The notes under the pieces: model-generated
Seen by the model: the letters and a program-made list of their open reading frames with translations, nothing else
Told to the model about the DNA's origin: nothing
The model's database searches: none
Assembly (NCBI GenBank): GCA_009760855.2
Contig: WPIO01000017.1
Coordinates: forward strand, 1 to 64,000
Reading direction: 5' to 3'
Origin: Cristatella mucedo
Taxonomy: Eukaryota > Bryozoa > Phylactolaemata > Cristatellidae
DNA length: 64,000 nucleotides
Made by a program: the position numbers and the translations under genes
Shown: positions 1-12,689 of the stretch, piece after piece
How the letters are laid out: every line of letters begins with the position of its first letter
Position numbering within the stretch: the first letter of the stretch is position 1

Positions 1-660
1 TAGAAGCCGCAGAGTCTGCATTCTTGAAATATCCACGCGACTAATTTTGCATTTTTCAAGTACTCAAAGGCAAATCGACGAAGCAGCAAGTCTACCTACC
101 ACGATACACGGCCGACCACAAATGGCCAGCTCCTAAAGGTTACCACCGATGCTCCACACCTTTTCTTTCACACAAGCATTGCCTGCACACCTGGAGCAAG
201 TGCCTGTAATGGCCGCTCCTGGCACAATAAGAGCCAGTCAGTGCAGGAGATAAGCATTTTGTCTGGCCAAGCAGACTGCGGCCGGCTTCATTAGCAGCCG
301 ACCGATGCCAGAGAGAATAAGGCGTGCACCTCGGCTGCGATGCTGCTGCCCTCAGAGAGCTCCATCAACGTGTAATAAAGAGCCGGCAAAAGGCGAGACT
401 TGCCAACCGATTGCAGCACAATGCCGCATTGCTAGGCCGATGGACCGCGAGCCGATCGGTGTCTAGGCTTTCTGCCCCGAGTCCGTCGCTTTGAGTCATG
501 CAGCCACGGTGCAGCCCGTCAAGAGGTGCAGACACGAAAACCACGCCGCCGCCGCCGCCACCGCACTAACGGCCCAGGCAAGCCCCCGACGAGAGGGTCA
601 CGTCTGTTTTTGTTCATTAACACAGACCCCCTCTAAAGGGGTGGTAACAACTGAGGTAGA
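1..660. other. no gene seen
   Basis: No conserved reading frame, repeat family or RNA gene was recognised. The stretch has mixed composition and ends at a compound microsatellite. A 116-codon open frame starting at 491 runs into the CA/TA repeat and is an artefact of it. Confidence 0.5.
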
Positions 661-661
661 T

Positions 662-1869
<1,208 letters not shown>

Positions 1870-1904
1870 TTAAGAAGTTAACACTAGAGGTGTTAACTTC
1901 TTAA
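1870..1904. repeat. perfect hairpin, 15-bp arms
   Basis: TTAAGAAGTTAACAC is followed by the 5-base spacer TAGAG and then by the exact reverse complement of the first arm. There is no T-run or gene end beside it, so it is not a recognisable terminator. Confidence 0.95.
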
Positions 1905-1978
1905 ACACCCACGGCGCTAGAGAGCGCGTGACTCGGTTGCAGAATTGCTCTGGGAGTATAGGGAAAAGGTTTCTAGCA

Positions 1979-2008
1979 TTCACAAGCACGCGCTAGCGTG
2001 CTTGTGAA
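1979..2008. repeat. perfect hairpin, 13-bp arms
   Basis: TTCACAAGCACGC, then the spacer GCTA, then the exact reverse complement. It lies only 75 bp from the hairpin at 1870. Confidence 0.95.
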
Positions 2009-4004
2009 TATAAAGCAGTCGGCCATTGAATGTCTGTTCATCTTAAGGAGCCTGCAGGATTTTACACGCGTTATTTAACGCTCTGACAAGCAATCGAAGC
2101 TAATATTTTTTGGGAATGGGTTCGGCCAACGATAAACCTGCCTTCGTAGAGATTAGACACTTTTCTGGAGAATGTGTGTGTGTGAGCTTTGCTCCTCCTT
2201 GTTCAAAGTTCAATTGTAACACGTGGTGCAGACCGAATATGCCTGTAGATGTACAGATATTGGAGCAACTTTGCACATTTTAAGACTTTCGCCGTTAGCA
2301 GATTTGATGGACTTCAATTACCTATTACTGTTTTAGACATTAGCCAGAGTTTCTTGAGTATAAATTACTTGTTCGTTTCGCCAATCCAGAGTTTATCCTG
2401 CATGACTCCATAGGATTTTATAACGAGTTATGTATCGAGGAATACATCTCCATCAAATCAAATCTCAATCCGAAGGAAAATATTATCTCCATGCGTATCC
2501 TTACAGTTTCAGGCACCGTTTGGTGCTCATAAAAACTCATCTTCTCGTCGACTAGGAGCTTAATGCATCTAGATAAGGAAGAAAATGCTTTAGTACTCCG
2601 CCCACCTTGGAAATTAGTCATAACTGAATAAATATACAATGCTGTCAAGATGTCATTTGATTCCTTGTTTTTAGAGATCGAGACTCCCAATCTCGTCACC
2701 AATTGAACACTGGCTTGGCTATTTCTTAGTATGATTTTTGATTTTTTCTAAATCCCTCCGTCGCTTCAAAGTCAGTAAAATCTACGAAACGCAAGATAAT
2801 AAAGTAGAAAACTAATAAAGATAAGATAGAAAATAAATACAAGAAATTATAAAGTAAGATAAGAAACATCTTCCGTAAGCACATGTTTTTCAACGATGAC
2901 CAGGATATCGATCGATGGCCAAGATTAGGAAAAGTGCTAGCACCTCTGACTGCATTACCTAAATGGGGTATTATGCATACATAGCTCGGAACTGTACGAA
3001 GAATTCAGCTGAAAAATATTACAGAAGTTTGACACCATATGCAGCTGTCATGCGCGTTCGTTCGCCTGCACGCTCACGGAAAGTCAAACCGGTAGGCAGA
3101 AGCCGCTTCGGGAAATCGGCTACCCAAGGAACACGGATATGTGGATCTTTATTTGTGGATATGTATGTAAAAATCTTAGTGAATGATTTATTTCGTAAGA
3201 CTGGATGGTTTTGTTAGAAGAGTACATTTTGCGTTCATGTAGCAGCTGCCGGTTCCAGGCTCTAAGAATACAGAGGAAGCTGTCTTTTGCAGAAACGCTT
3301 CGAATTATATGGCCAATCAGCTAATTAGCTCTCCCCTAATCTTTTTTGGCCGCGAGATCGCTGCGTCTCTCTTTTGCCAATTCTCAACAAGCCATAAATC
3401 AATAACAGATATAATAGTATTGCTATTGTTTTAGCTCGCATAAATTCAGAGCGCTTCCGATTAGTCTTTAAATGTTAAAAGTTTTGCCGCGGATGCTACC
3501 TGTCTAGCGATGGAGGTTCCCTTACCCGAAAGTCCTTGCCTACAATGCCGCATTGGCTTGGCAACTTTCATACCGCGCATACGCCGCATTGTCGGCCTCC
3601 TCGTGCCCAACGGCTGACCATGACCCTGACCCATGACCCTGACCATGCAAGTCTTCTGCGCACAATCAGTTAGCCGACCCTTTCGCTTGCTCGAAGACTG
3701 TTGGTGGCTCCTTCTTGTTTTTTATTCAGTCGGTCCAATACGGAAAAACTCTAGCGTCAAGAACTTGCGAAACGCTCACACGCGAATGCTGCCGACTATT
3801 GCAGTTTTTTTCTAGTCGCCCTTTAGCGATACGTCGGCTTTACTAATTTCTTCAACTAGGATCCTAATTTTACATTGTGTCTCATTATTCTGCGGTATTC
3901 GTGGCGGCATTGTACAGCTTATTTGGCAATATCTCAAAATCGTTAACGTACACACTTTATTGTATATATATGATCAGAATTTACCTGCATAATTAAAATT
4001 ATTA
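2009..4004. other. AT-rich stretch without a supported gene
   Basis: No family motif was recognised. A 94-codon minus frame (2418-2702) has protein-like composition but no recognisable domain or splice context. A 13-bp unit (CATGACCCTGACC) is tandemly repeated near 3615-3647. Confidence 0.45.
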
Positions 4005-4977
4005 TTCTAATACACTTGATTAAGCACCCTCAGAGAACTCAATCTCTTTCTAGGCGCTTTACATTTGCTGTAAAGGGAAACGTGATTGAATGGCTAGTAA
4101 CATCATACTTGATAAAACAACATGAATAATATAGTTAGGGGTGACATGCACAGGGTCAGCATGCAAGTGTGGTTAGTGGCAGCATGCACAGTGTCAGCAC
4201 GCATAAGCACATCAAGGACGAATCACAGGGACCCACTAAATGCTGTCCTAAATAGGTGTGTTTTTAGGTTCCTTTTAAATGTGGTCAGGTCAGGGGCTGT
4301 TCTGACGCAGGTCGGGAGGGAGTTCCAGGCTTTGGGAGCATACGAACTAAATGCACGGTCTCCAGAGGATTTTGCACCAGCTGGAAGAGCCTGATTGCAC
4401 ATGCCGTTAGGCCAGCAAGCAGTGAGTTAAAAAAGTCAAGACGAGATGTCACAAATGCATGGACAAAAATAGATGTGGTATCCCTATCTAAACAAGCTCA
4501 AATTTTAGCGGCGTTATGTAGCTGATAGTAGGCAGACTTGACTGCAGAGCTAAAGTAGTCGTCTAACGAAAGGTCACTTTGGAATATGACACCAAGATTT
4601 CATGCAGATTCAATAGGAAATATGCAGACAGGGGCAATTTTTAGCGTTAGCCTTTCCAATTTCTGAATCACAATTGGTTTGCCCATAACTAGTAAGTTAG
4701 TTTTATCATCACCTAATTTAAGAAAATTTGCTGCCATCCATGTGCGGATGTCATCAACACATGCAGCAAGGGACTTGAGAGAATTCAAGGTGCTCGAAGG
4801 CTGGGAGGGATCAAAGCAAAGGTACAACTGAGTGTCATCCGCATAGAAGTGAAAGCCTAGATTGTGCTTAGCACTCGCATCGGGAAGAGGGAGGATACAA
4901 ACCGTGAAAAGAACCGGACGTAGCACGGCGCCCTGAAGTACCCTGGAAGACTCCAGAGTATAGACGTGAATGAACAA
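4005..4977 (-). mobile_element. LINE-A copy (L2/CR1-like) with RT fragment and 3' end
   Basis: The element reads leftwards. Its minus-strand frame (4600-4977) carries the reverse transcriptase catalytic stretch FYADDTQLYL and an upstream VLQGAVLRPVLF segment matching the usual QGSVLGPxLF motif; downstream comes the WMAANFLKL region. These are hallmarks of non-LTR reverse transcriptases of the L2/CR1 group. Near 4379-4390 the frame jumps from the RLQLVQ-equivalent segment directly to the SGDRAFSS segment, so an internal deletion of roughly 250 bp is inferred by comparison with the copy at 50271. The 3' end (4005-4100) contains the family tail, read on plus as AGAGAACTCAATCTC followed by GGCGCTTTACATTTGC. 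The element is 5'-truncated and defective. Confidence 0.85.
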
Positions 4978-5012
4978 AGATCATCCTAGCTATCTCTGAA
5001 ATATGGAGATCC

Positions 5013-5315
5013 AGGCTTTGGGAGCATACTAACTAAATGCTCGGTCTCCAAAGGATTTGAGTTTTGTACGAGGTATTGGTAAAACTGTTGAATTCCGAAA
5101 AGCGGATGGCACGATGCTTGGCCTGGTGGGGGAGTAGATCTGAGAGATAGGCTGGAGCCAAAGAATGAAGTGACCTAAAAGTGAGCGACAAAACCTTGAA
5201 GTCGACCCGTTGCTTGACCGGGAGCCAGTGCAGGTCGGCGTAAAGTGGTGTGCTGTGGCAACTGCAACGCTCACGACAGACAAGCCTAGCTGCAGAGCTT
5301 TGCATATTGTAAATA
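5013..5315 (-). mobile_element. second LINE-A fragment, RT C-terminal region
   Basis: The minus-strand translation shows SSAARLVCRER, HWLPVKQRVDFKVLSLTFR and APAYLSDLLPHQAKHR, the conserved C-terminal region of L2/CR1-like LINE proteins. It covers almost exactly the segment deleted from the neighbouring copy at 4005-4977. It is either an independent truncated insertion or a displaced piece of the same element. It has no 3' tail. Confidence 0.8.
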
Positions 5316-5325
5316 CCTGTATATA

Positions 5326-5582
5326 GTGGACTGTGGCACATCTTTTTCAGCGGTCCTGAACTGCTACTTCTATGCTACTCACTACCTCAACTGCTCTCCT
5401 GACTCTGCTATGCTTCCCACTTTCTCTTTGTTGCGTGAGACGAAGTCTGTTGGCTACCGAATGCGTACCGAAAGCCGCTTAGGCTGTGAGTGCGCTATAC
5501 AAAACTCTCCTGCGTAACACCCACATGGTCTTTATGACTTTGTGGAGTTACTGACGGAGATACATTACATTACATTACATAA
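5326..5582 (+). mobile_element. LINE-B 3' end with TTACA repeat tail
   Basis: The segment shares the string GTCTGTTGGCTACCGAATGCG and flanking text with the minus-strand copies near 38.8 and 45.7 kb and the plus copy at 53.2 kb. It encodes the end of an L2/CR1-like protein and ends in about three TTACA units after CTGACGGAGATACAT. This ending differs from the LINE-A tail, so LINE-B is treated as a separate family. Confidence 0.75.
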
Positions 5583-5598
5583 TATCCAGCTATATCCG

Positions 5599-5603
<5 letters not shown>

Positions 5604-5664
<61 letters not shown>
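5604..5664. repeat. (AC)n-(AT)n microsatellite
   Basis: About 48 bp of AC is followed by a short AT run, just downstream of the LINE-B tail. Confidence 0.95.
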
Positions 5665-6972
5665 CCTGACAGTGAACAACTTCGGCGCACGCCGCTCCTT
5701 AAACGAGGCCTTAGTCGCCAGCCCCAAGTGGCTTGATGAATTGATCGCACCGACTTGTGTTCTTGGCCCACCCTTAATCGCCATAGCTGCTAGCTGCCAG
5801 CGAAACAAACGGCCAGCGGACCGGAAATGGTGCTTGCTGAAATGTGGCTAAATATTCAGTCGGATGTATTTAACGCTGCTGTATTGCCGCCCCGAAAAGA
5901 TACCATCTAATAAAGACCTTGAAAATAAATAAGTAAGATCTAGAGTGAAGGGAAGGGTATGGTCATATTGCATGGCTCGAGAGAGTTGGACCCACGATCT
6001 ACGACATACAGAAGGTGCTTGTACTCACACATTTCGACGCCATAGAGCGTTTAGTATAAAGCGCGGGGCTTTATTGCTCCAGCTGCACCAGCCCCGTTGA
6101 TTAGGCGGCGTTTCTGCGAAGGTGCCGGTACTTTGCCGGCTTGTGCGAGGCAGGACCGAAGCGGAGCGGGCTTTGTCACGTGGCTCTGACGTATCGGCAG
6201 CGCTCACTTCGGGTTTAGCAGCTGATACATGCGCACAACGAAGATGCAGTAAGTGGATTCGTTGGTTTCAAATTCGACCGTTGCCTGGTAAGAAGTAATT
6301 TTGGCAAATATTTTTTGCTTCTTTCGAATCCCGTGTATTGCAGCCTACAACTCGGTGGAGATAAGCGTGGCGTCTTTTAAGCTTGCATCTGAAACGGGCG
6401 GTAACACGAACGGAAACTGTTCTGCAGGTTAATCGGTTCGTATTTTATTTGAAGATTTGACTGCATTTCTAGTGCGCATCGGTGGCTCGCGTACGAATGG
6501 TTGCTGCTGTCGCAGCGACGGCGGATAAGCACTTATCCGCTATTGTGGAGGCAGTGAATTGGGGTTCTCTCGCAAAGTCCATATTGCATGAGGTTTTTGT
6601 ACAGGCGCTCTAAAGTTTCCGAACGTCTCGGATGATTGAAACAGTGAATTTCGAAATCAAGCACCGGTTATCTTCTTCCCAATTTTGAAGTACTGAGTGC
6701 CACTTGCGACTTCGCGAACCGACTCGGTGTTTATGAAGATTGTTGGCGACGAGAAGTTCGGCATACGATGACCAAAGCATGCGCTGCTTCATTTCGAAAA
6801 TCTCGTAATGCGCCGGTACAACGGCCAAGGTTTTCTTTTTAGTTAAAACACTCGAAGTACAGCAATCTCTGCCGCCGCCAAATCTAATCAAACAACGCGA
6901 CCGATCCAGCGATGGCTGACCGGATATCGAAGCGCCCCCCCCCGGCGATCTGAAGGCTAGTAGCCAGCCACT
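5665..6972. other. no gene seen
   Basis: There is no supported gene. A 225-codon minus frame (6610-7287) exists only because it is antisense to the Ala-rich repeat at 7005 and is rejected. A 20-bp inverted repeat lies at 6521-6540. Confidence 0.45.
6521..6540. repeat. 9-bp perfect inverted repeat with 2-base loop
   Basis: GCGGATAAG, CA, CTTATCCGC. Confidence 0.9.
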
Positions 6973-7004
6973 TTGGTTATAACTATCTCTTTCGATGCGC
7001 GTGG

Positions 7005-7571
7005 ATGGCGGCGACCGCAACAGAGTCGGCGGCGTCCGCGACATGGTCGGCGGCGTCCGCGCGGAATGCGGCGGCGTCCGCGGCACAGTTGGCGGCATCC
7101 GCGACAGAGTCGGCGGCGTCCAGTTGGAAGGCGGCGGCGGCACCCGCGACAGAGTCGGCGGCGTCCGCCAGAGAGGTAGTGGCCGGCGATGCAGCGAAAG
7201 CCATGAAGGTGACGTTGGCCTGCGACCAGCCGGTGGGCTGTGACGCGGCACAGGCAGGAGAGTGTGTGCAGACTGAAGAGTCTGCACAGGACGGAGAGGC
7301 TGTACAGGAGGGAGAATCTGCGGAGGCCGCGGAGACTGCAGGCCGGAAAGACTGCTCAGGTTGGAGAGGGTACGCAGGACGGAGAAGCAGCTGCGTATAT
7401 CGGAGACGCTGCGGAAGAATCGGCAGAGGCGGATGGAGCGACGGTGGTTGGTGTCCGGAAAACAGTGGCCGTGGACGTCAGCTCGATGACGATGGTCGGT
7501 GGCTCACGTTGCCGGCTGGTCGCAAAAGGCCGTGCACCAGCTCGCCTCTTGCGATCAGCCGTCAGGTAGAC
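7005..7571 (+). pseudogene. Ala/Ser/Glu-rich reading frame with probable frameshift
   Basis: The first half (7005 to about 7340) reads as short repeats such as TESAASA and AASAREVV built on the DNA unit GCGGCGTCCGCGACA. It continues into acidic repeats (EESAQDGEAVQEGE). Near 7340 the repeat pattern moves to a second frame (ending 7569), which continues as QVGEGTQDGEAAAYIGDAAEESAEADGA in consecutive short pieces and ends at a stop near 7570. The style of the two frames matches, so a one-base-type frameshift in a single low-complexity protein is a reasonable reading. No domain is recognised. It could equally be non-coding tandem repeat that happens to be open. It sits about 160 bp upstream of the candidate LTR at 7733, so it may belong to a retroelement. 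Confidence 0.3.
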
Positions 7572-7732
7572 TGTGGGGTCAGCTATTGATGCTAACTGCC
7601 ATGTTGAGGATGTGTAGGGTCTAGTTTGCATCGTTTGTAGATAGGCTCGTTCATTGCTGCTTAGATAGGCTCGTTCACGTTGCAGCTACGTGTGTTGGTG
7701 CTGCAAACTTGTGACCTTAAGGTCAAGGGGGC

Positions 7733-8275
7733 GTGTAGTTTGAGTGTAGGCCGGCTCCTCTAATGAGCCTGTGATGTGGCATGGACACTGGCCGGTAACC
7801 GCTGGTGGCCAGATGGTGGATTCACCATCAGGATCGGCCGCTGCACAGTTGTGGTCCTCGATTAATCATCGGGGTCAACCGGAGGAGTGGAAGGAGACTC
7901 TAGTGTGAGAAGGGGGCGAAGGCAGTCGTGCGTCTTGCTGCTCCGTGCCTTGTACAATAAACCGTTGGCGTTGTTCTGGGCCAGCGTTCTGTATGCCGAG
8001 CCACACCTTCTTCGGCCATTTGTGTGCAGAGCGCGGAGCGACCACGACGGCCTCTCATTCCTTGCTCTCAAATGTCGAAAATGGCGATTGCACGCGCGAT
8101 GCATCGCGCGTGCAATGAGCAGATCAGTTTGGAGAGACGAAGTCACATCGGCGCGACGGGCTAGCCGCTCGGGCTGCTTGTACTGTGTGGAACTGGCGTC
8201 GGTCGCTTGGGCGGCTGCAGCACCGTCGCTGCATCACTATTATCATTAACGCCATCGCGAATCTGATCGAGCCAC
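7733..8275 (+). mobile_element. candidate solo LTR of an LTR retrotransposon
   Basis: A purine-rich tract (AAGGTCAAGGGGGCG) is followed immediately by TGTAGTTTGAGTG, the layout of a polypurine tract and LTR start in Ty3/Gypsy elements. Within the interval, GTACAATAAACCG at about 7964-7976 offers a polyadenylation signal. The interval ends CCACA and is followed by TTGGTCCAGCGGG, which could be a tRNA primer-binding site. No second LTR or polymerase gene was found in the window, so a solo LTR or remnant is proposed. The boundaries are inferred. Confidence 0.35.
8087..8116. repeat. perfect 30-bp palindrome without loop
   Basis: ATTGCACGCGCGATG is followed directly by its exact reverse complement. 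It lies inside the candidate LTR. Confidence 0.97.
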
Positions 8276-8276
8276 A

Positions 8277-11200
8277 TTGGTCCAGCGGGCAGCAATCCTA
8301 TTCCCTTCGGGGAAACGAGGGCGACCCAAGGGCTCGGCGAATGTCGAACCATCGCTGGTGCCTGCGCCCACGCGAACAACTTGCCACAACACTTGCACCG
8401 AGCATGATCGCATTACAGGTCTCCAGTCTTGCCGATTCTGGTCAACTTCTGCGAAAGAAGATGGGTTGGGCCCCGGCGCTTACACGTGATCCCTAAATTG
8501 CTTTCAGGCACACTTCGCTGCACTATGCAGAGCCAGTAGGCAAATGGCCGGACCGCAGGAGCGGACTGCAGCAGTGCCTGGACTGCAGCAGTAGTTTTAC
8601 TTAAAAAGATACACTACAAATGGTTGGAAAATCTGGACTTACTCTAAAAGTCATATGCAAAAATGCCTATGTCAAAATGAATTAAATTATACGCCTCACT
8701 AGCCACAGAGCATCTTTGGGTAAGCTGGGAAATTGCATGCCAGTACAGCTCTTGGTGGCTCTCAAAATGTTGGCAACTTAGTGTCCCAGGTCTCAGGGCC
8801 TAACTTGCAACCCCACGATCTTTGGTTCGCGACCACGCTTGAAGGCAATCTATACAAACAGTGTGAGCAGATTCCTTTTGTGACTGTCCCCCACGTGGTG
8901 GGATCTGGCTACTCGTTGGATGCATACCTAAAATTGAAGACACATTCTTACTTTTAAACAAACACGATGTATTCCTTTTCTTTAGTACTCTTGTTCATTC
9001 TCTGCACATGGCTAGCGGCATCACGCAAATTTCAAGTATTAAATCTTCGCTTCTTAACGTGCACGTGAGCCAATAATGCATACAGCGCATGGCTGGCTGG
9101 CACTCCACGGGAGACTAACTTACTGAGCTTATCTGTACAAAACTGAAGCTCTCTAGCCGAGAGAAGCGTTTGCAACAGCAGAAACAGTAGAAAGCCTTGG
9201 CCGAAACCAAGAATTCGTCAAGTTTTTTCGTGCATTTGCTGCCTGCACTGTCATCTCACCCGATGCACATTCGGCTGAGCCCATGCAGCCGCAGTCAAGA
9301 TCCTCCAGGTAGCAATTAGGACCGTGGCTGCCAAGTGTCGGTGTTAAGGTCAGTCACTCTCTGTGCCACTGCTGCCATGGTCGTCGTTGATGGATACATC
9401 ATATATCGAGGTCAGCGTTTCTGATTCGCGAGTTATTTGATCTTTCACGTGGCTTTTGAGTTCAGGACATAATCTCTTGCAGCAGCCCGCACTCTTGCCG
9501 TCTTCTGCCCATGCCAAGCGCTACAGAATGCCACGCCTCCTCTTAGTGCTTGCTTGAAAGCTTAGAAGATCCACACCATTGGCCTTTCATGTCTGCTCCG
9601 TCAATACAAGCTATTCATCCAGGCTGCTGTCATGAATGCACAAAGCTGCCACACACTCAGCAGACAGCAGCAGCACTAGCTCCTGTGGCAGTTAACTGTG
9701 CTGTGGTCAATAGCCACGATCTTATCTAGTTCCGGCCTAGGTTCAGTACTTCGGTGTGTGCCAAGCTACTGCGAAAGTGGAGTTCCCAAGGCACAGCAGT
9801 GCATACGCTTGGCGAAGAAGGGTCTACCACGGGCTTCCAGAGCTCATCGATTTTCTGCTCAATCTCGGCATCACTAATTAGCAGCACCCAGATTTAACTA
9901 GTCATTATTTCTGCCAGGTAGACAGCCCCAAAGCGGCTGCTGTTGGGTTGGCAGTTCATGCAGCCTATTGCAGCCGGTATGCACTCGATACCACGCGAGC
10001 ATCGTAAGCTGCTGCACAGTCTCGGTGCCATCGGCACGTTAAACCTACAGAACACGACAGAAGCTGTACCAGTCGCCCGTCGCGAAGTAACACCAGGATG
10101 TCAGTGCCTGAAAGCTGGGACTTCGAGCCAGGCAGCGATGATCCTAGCTCTTTCACCGATGCAAACTCTCAGCGATGGTCCTAGCTCTTTCACCGATGCA
10201 AGCTCTGTCATCAAAGATAACTTGTTTGTCCTCGAACAGAGAAAATAACAGCTAGTCACAATCTGGCAGCAGAAGCAGCAGCAGCACGGACAACTCTGGC
10301 AAATGGATAGCCAGAGAAGACAGCCTACAGGGAAGTTCTTTTCTAGGCATTGCAGCTCGTACACATCTACTGACCAGAAGACGGCAGGCGGAGCAAAGCA
10401 TATTGGGAGTCTCAGCAGTCGACACAGTCCCATTTACTACAGTCTTTTGACCAGGTTGGCATGGCTGTGTCGGTTTGGCAGCAAGGTCTCTGTCTGTCTC
10501 TCAGAAAGCTGGCTAATTGCCCAGCAGGGCCTCGGCGACTAATGGCCTGCTGATCGGCTCCGGGGGCTTTGCACCACTGCCACCCGTACACCGCCCAGGA
10601 GTATCCACCTTAAACGCAGCACAGCAGCAGCAGCAGCAGCAGCAGTGAGAGCCACCAGCGGGAGCCACTAACTCGGCTCTGAGATCCGGGTGCTCTGCAC
10701 TGGCGGTGGTAAGAAGCACCTGCCGGGGTGGGCATCTCCCGAGGCCTGCTGTACCGACGAGGGGCCCACGGCTGATGTAACCACAGGCTGCCGGGCAGTC
10801 GCTGGCAGGCACTGACTGGGCAGGCCGCGGCGGCTGGGCCTCGGGCCTCCAAAACAGTTGCGGATAAGGCACTGCTTAGCACTCCAGATGGCTTAGCTGC
10901 CTTGTCTGACGAGGCACAAGGTAAACAGACACCGAGCTCGACGGGCAGGAAGTGCACCGGCGCTGGCAGACTCGGTGCTGGAGTTCTCACCAGCCGCACA
11001 GCGATGGTGCTCCACTGCACAGCGATGGCATGGTTGTGGTTCTCGCGAATGATTGCTTGCCAGGGCACACGGGAGCACGTCGCGGGCGAAAATTCAGTCC
11101 TGACCATTTTACTTGCTTCGGTTACTCGTTACTTACCGCATGCCTGGTGATGAGCTCGGCGTCGTTTCAGAGCATATGCAGACTGAGCCGGCACTTGCAG

Positions 11201-11319
11201 AATGTATATAGTATGGCAACGATCGCTGCCGCCTACGCTGGCTCGGTACTGGCCAGCTGATGCAGTAAGCACTGAGCTTGCTCGTAACGGAAATCTGCAC
11301 AGACGGACTTTTCACTATC
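8277..11319. other. 3-kb stretch without a supported gene
   Basis: The frame at 8277-8489 contains KRGRPKGS, an AT-hook-like string, but no other coding support. A 37-bp tandem duplication is at 10133-10206 and a short CAG run at about 10620-10646. The 10.5-11.1 kb part is GC-rich and open in several frames, with no recognised protein. Confidence 0.45.
10133..10206. repeat. 37-bp direct tandem duplication
   Basis: Two adjacent copies start CAGCGATG and contain TCCTAGCTCTTTCACCGATG. They differ at about two positions. Confidence 0.92.
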
Positions 11320-11321
11320 TA

Positions 11322-11665
11322 TTCATTTCCGTCTGTGACTCGACAAAGCCACAGACTAAATGGATGTTAAGCTGGAGAGTCTCTTTCCAGACAACCAAAG
11401 CCTAAAGTTGCTTTCTGGTTTTGTACGGTAGCCAATAGACTCGATCTCATGGAGCCTCGAGAATGTGAGAAGCCAAGCTGAGTTAGGAGTGAAGACGAGA
11501 CGTTGTAGTGAATCACTCGGAAATAGCAGCTCAGGACGGCTAGAAAAGATGTACCGGGTCGGCAGCATGAGAGAAGATGTCCTGCATGAGAATTTCGGCA
11601 TTGAGTTCCATAGTCTAGGAGCTGCAGAGCATGATCGGCTGCTGTCGCCAACGGTCTTCATAGTG
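11322..11665 (-). mobile_element. LINE-B 3' fragment, degenerate
   Basis: The minus strand resembles the other LINE-B copies: the region equivalent to GTAGCCAATAGACTCGATCT, the segment AGCAGCTCAGGACGG and the phrase for RLWNSMP near 11600. The frame is interrupted and the element is 5'-truncated. Confidence 0.65.
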
Positions 11666-12299
11666 AAAAAATCAGAATCCAAGCTCATTTCGTTAGTTTT
11701 AATGTTTTCATGCAAAAACATGCAAACCTACAAAAGATACATATATACATATATGTGCATACCCACGTGTACATATCATTATCTCTGCTAATTAAAGCGA
11801 GAAAGTCCGTCGTTCCGTAATGCCGCAGACCATCCTTCCACCATGCTGCAAGATGACATCCTTCCGTCACGAGGCAAGATGGCACAGTTTTTCAGCTATT
11901 ACTCCGTGGAGCGAGTCGGCAGGCAGTAAGTGTCTTGTATATAGTATGTACATATCCTGGATCAGGGATTTATACAAATATCCCTAAGAGGCATATAAAA
12001 AAAAATAAAAAAAAATAAATAATAATAATGTAATGTAATGTAATCATAAATATATGTATTTCATGTAATCATAAATAATAAATAAATAATAATAAAAATA
12101 AATAGGCATGTGCACATGCAAACGAATACGTTGACGCTCATGTCGCGAGAAAGAGGGGGAGGGAGGGGGAGACAGATTGCAAGAGGCCTTTGACGCCTGC
12201 TGTCAGAGGCAGAAGGGCAGGACGGGAATTAGTCCTGTACATGCACCAGTGCCAAGGAGCCCGAGCAAGATGTACGAGTGCTTCTAGAATGACCTGTCT
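11666..12299. other. no gene; A/T-rich simple sequence at 12000-12110
   Basis: A poly-A/AATAAT-rich stretch (about 12000-12110) includes GTAATGTAATGTAATC, the reverse complement of the TTACA tail repeat of LINE-B. Nothing else was recognised. Confidence 0.5.
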
Positions 12300-12464
12300 A
12301 GGCAGGCTCACTAGATAAGGCGGTTGCTTTTCGTGACCTCGGCCCCGATGTCGTGGGTTCGAATCCTGTGGTGGGCGATCCTTTATCGCCACTGCAAGCG
12401 GTGGTGATGGCCGCCAAGGCTCTTCTGTTGCTATACAAAAATAAGCTGTTAAATCAGCTAGTGT
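12300..12464 (+). mobile_element. SINE-A copy 1 (tRNA-derived)
   Basis: A tRNA-like head has an A-box-like ACTAGATAAGGCGG and a B box GGGTTCGAATCC. It is followed by the family body GGGCGATCCTTTATCGCC, CAAGCGGTGGTGATGGCC, GGCTCTTCTGTTGCTATAC and the end AAATCAGCTAGT. This is one of the most complete SINE-A copies. Confidence 0.88.
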
Positions 12465-12689
12465 TTATTTATTTATTTAGCAGCCAGACAGAAGCAAAAA
12501 TGACCTCTGTATATTTAGTAACATTCTGAGCGTCGACTAATGGACTAAATTTTATGAAACAGTCCCGACAATTCTGGTCGATGGCAAGGCAAGTGAATTA
12601 TAAGCTCACAGGGAAGGGCCTCGTGTGATTTTCAGTGTCACACTAGCATAGAGAGCTGGCAGCTGGTAACCATACTAATAATATGACAT

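Noticed and set aside
1870-2008. Hairpins considered as bacterial-type terminators
   Set aside because: No T-tract and no prokaryotic gene context.
2418-2702. 94-codon minus frame
   Set aside because: Composition looks protein-like, but there is no domain, no splice signals of note and no neighbouring support.
6610-7287. 225-codon minus frame rich in proline
   Set aside because: Antisense to the Ala-rich tandem repeat; composition follows from the repeat.
8277-8489. KRGRPKGS AT-hook-like frame
   Set aside because: A single short motif in a 70-codon frame without other support.
12303-12376. tRNA-like segments considered as real tRNA genes
   Set aside because: The A and B boxes are embedded in repeated SINE bodies and no cloverleaf with a plausible acceptor stem is apparent.
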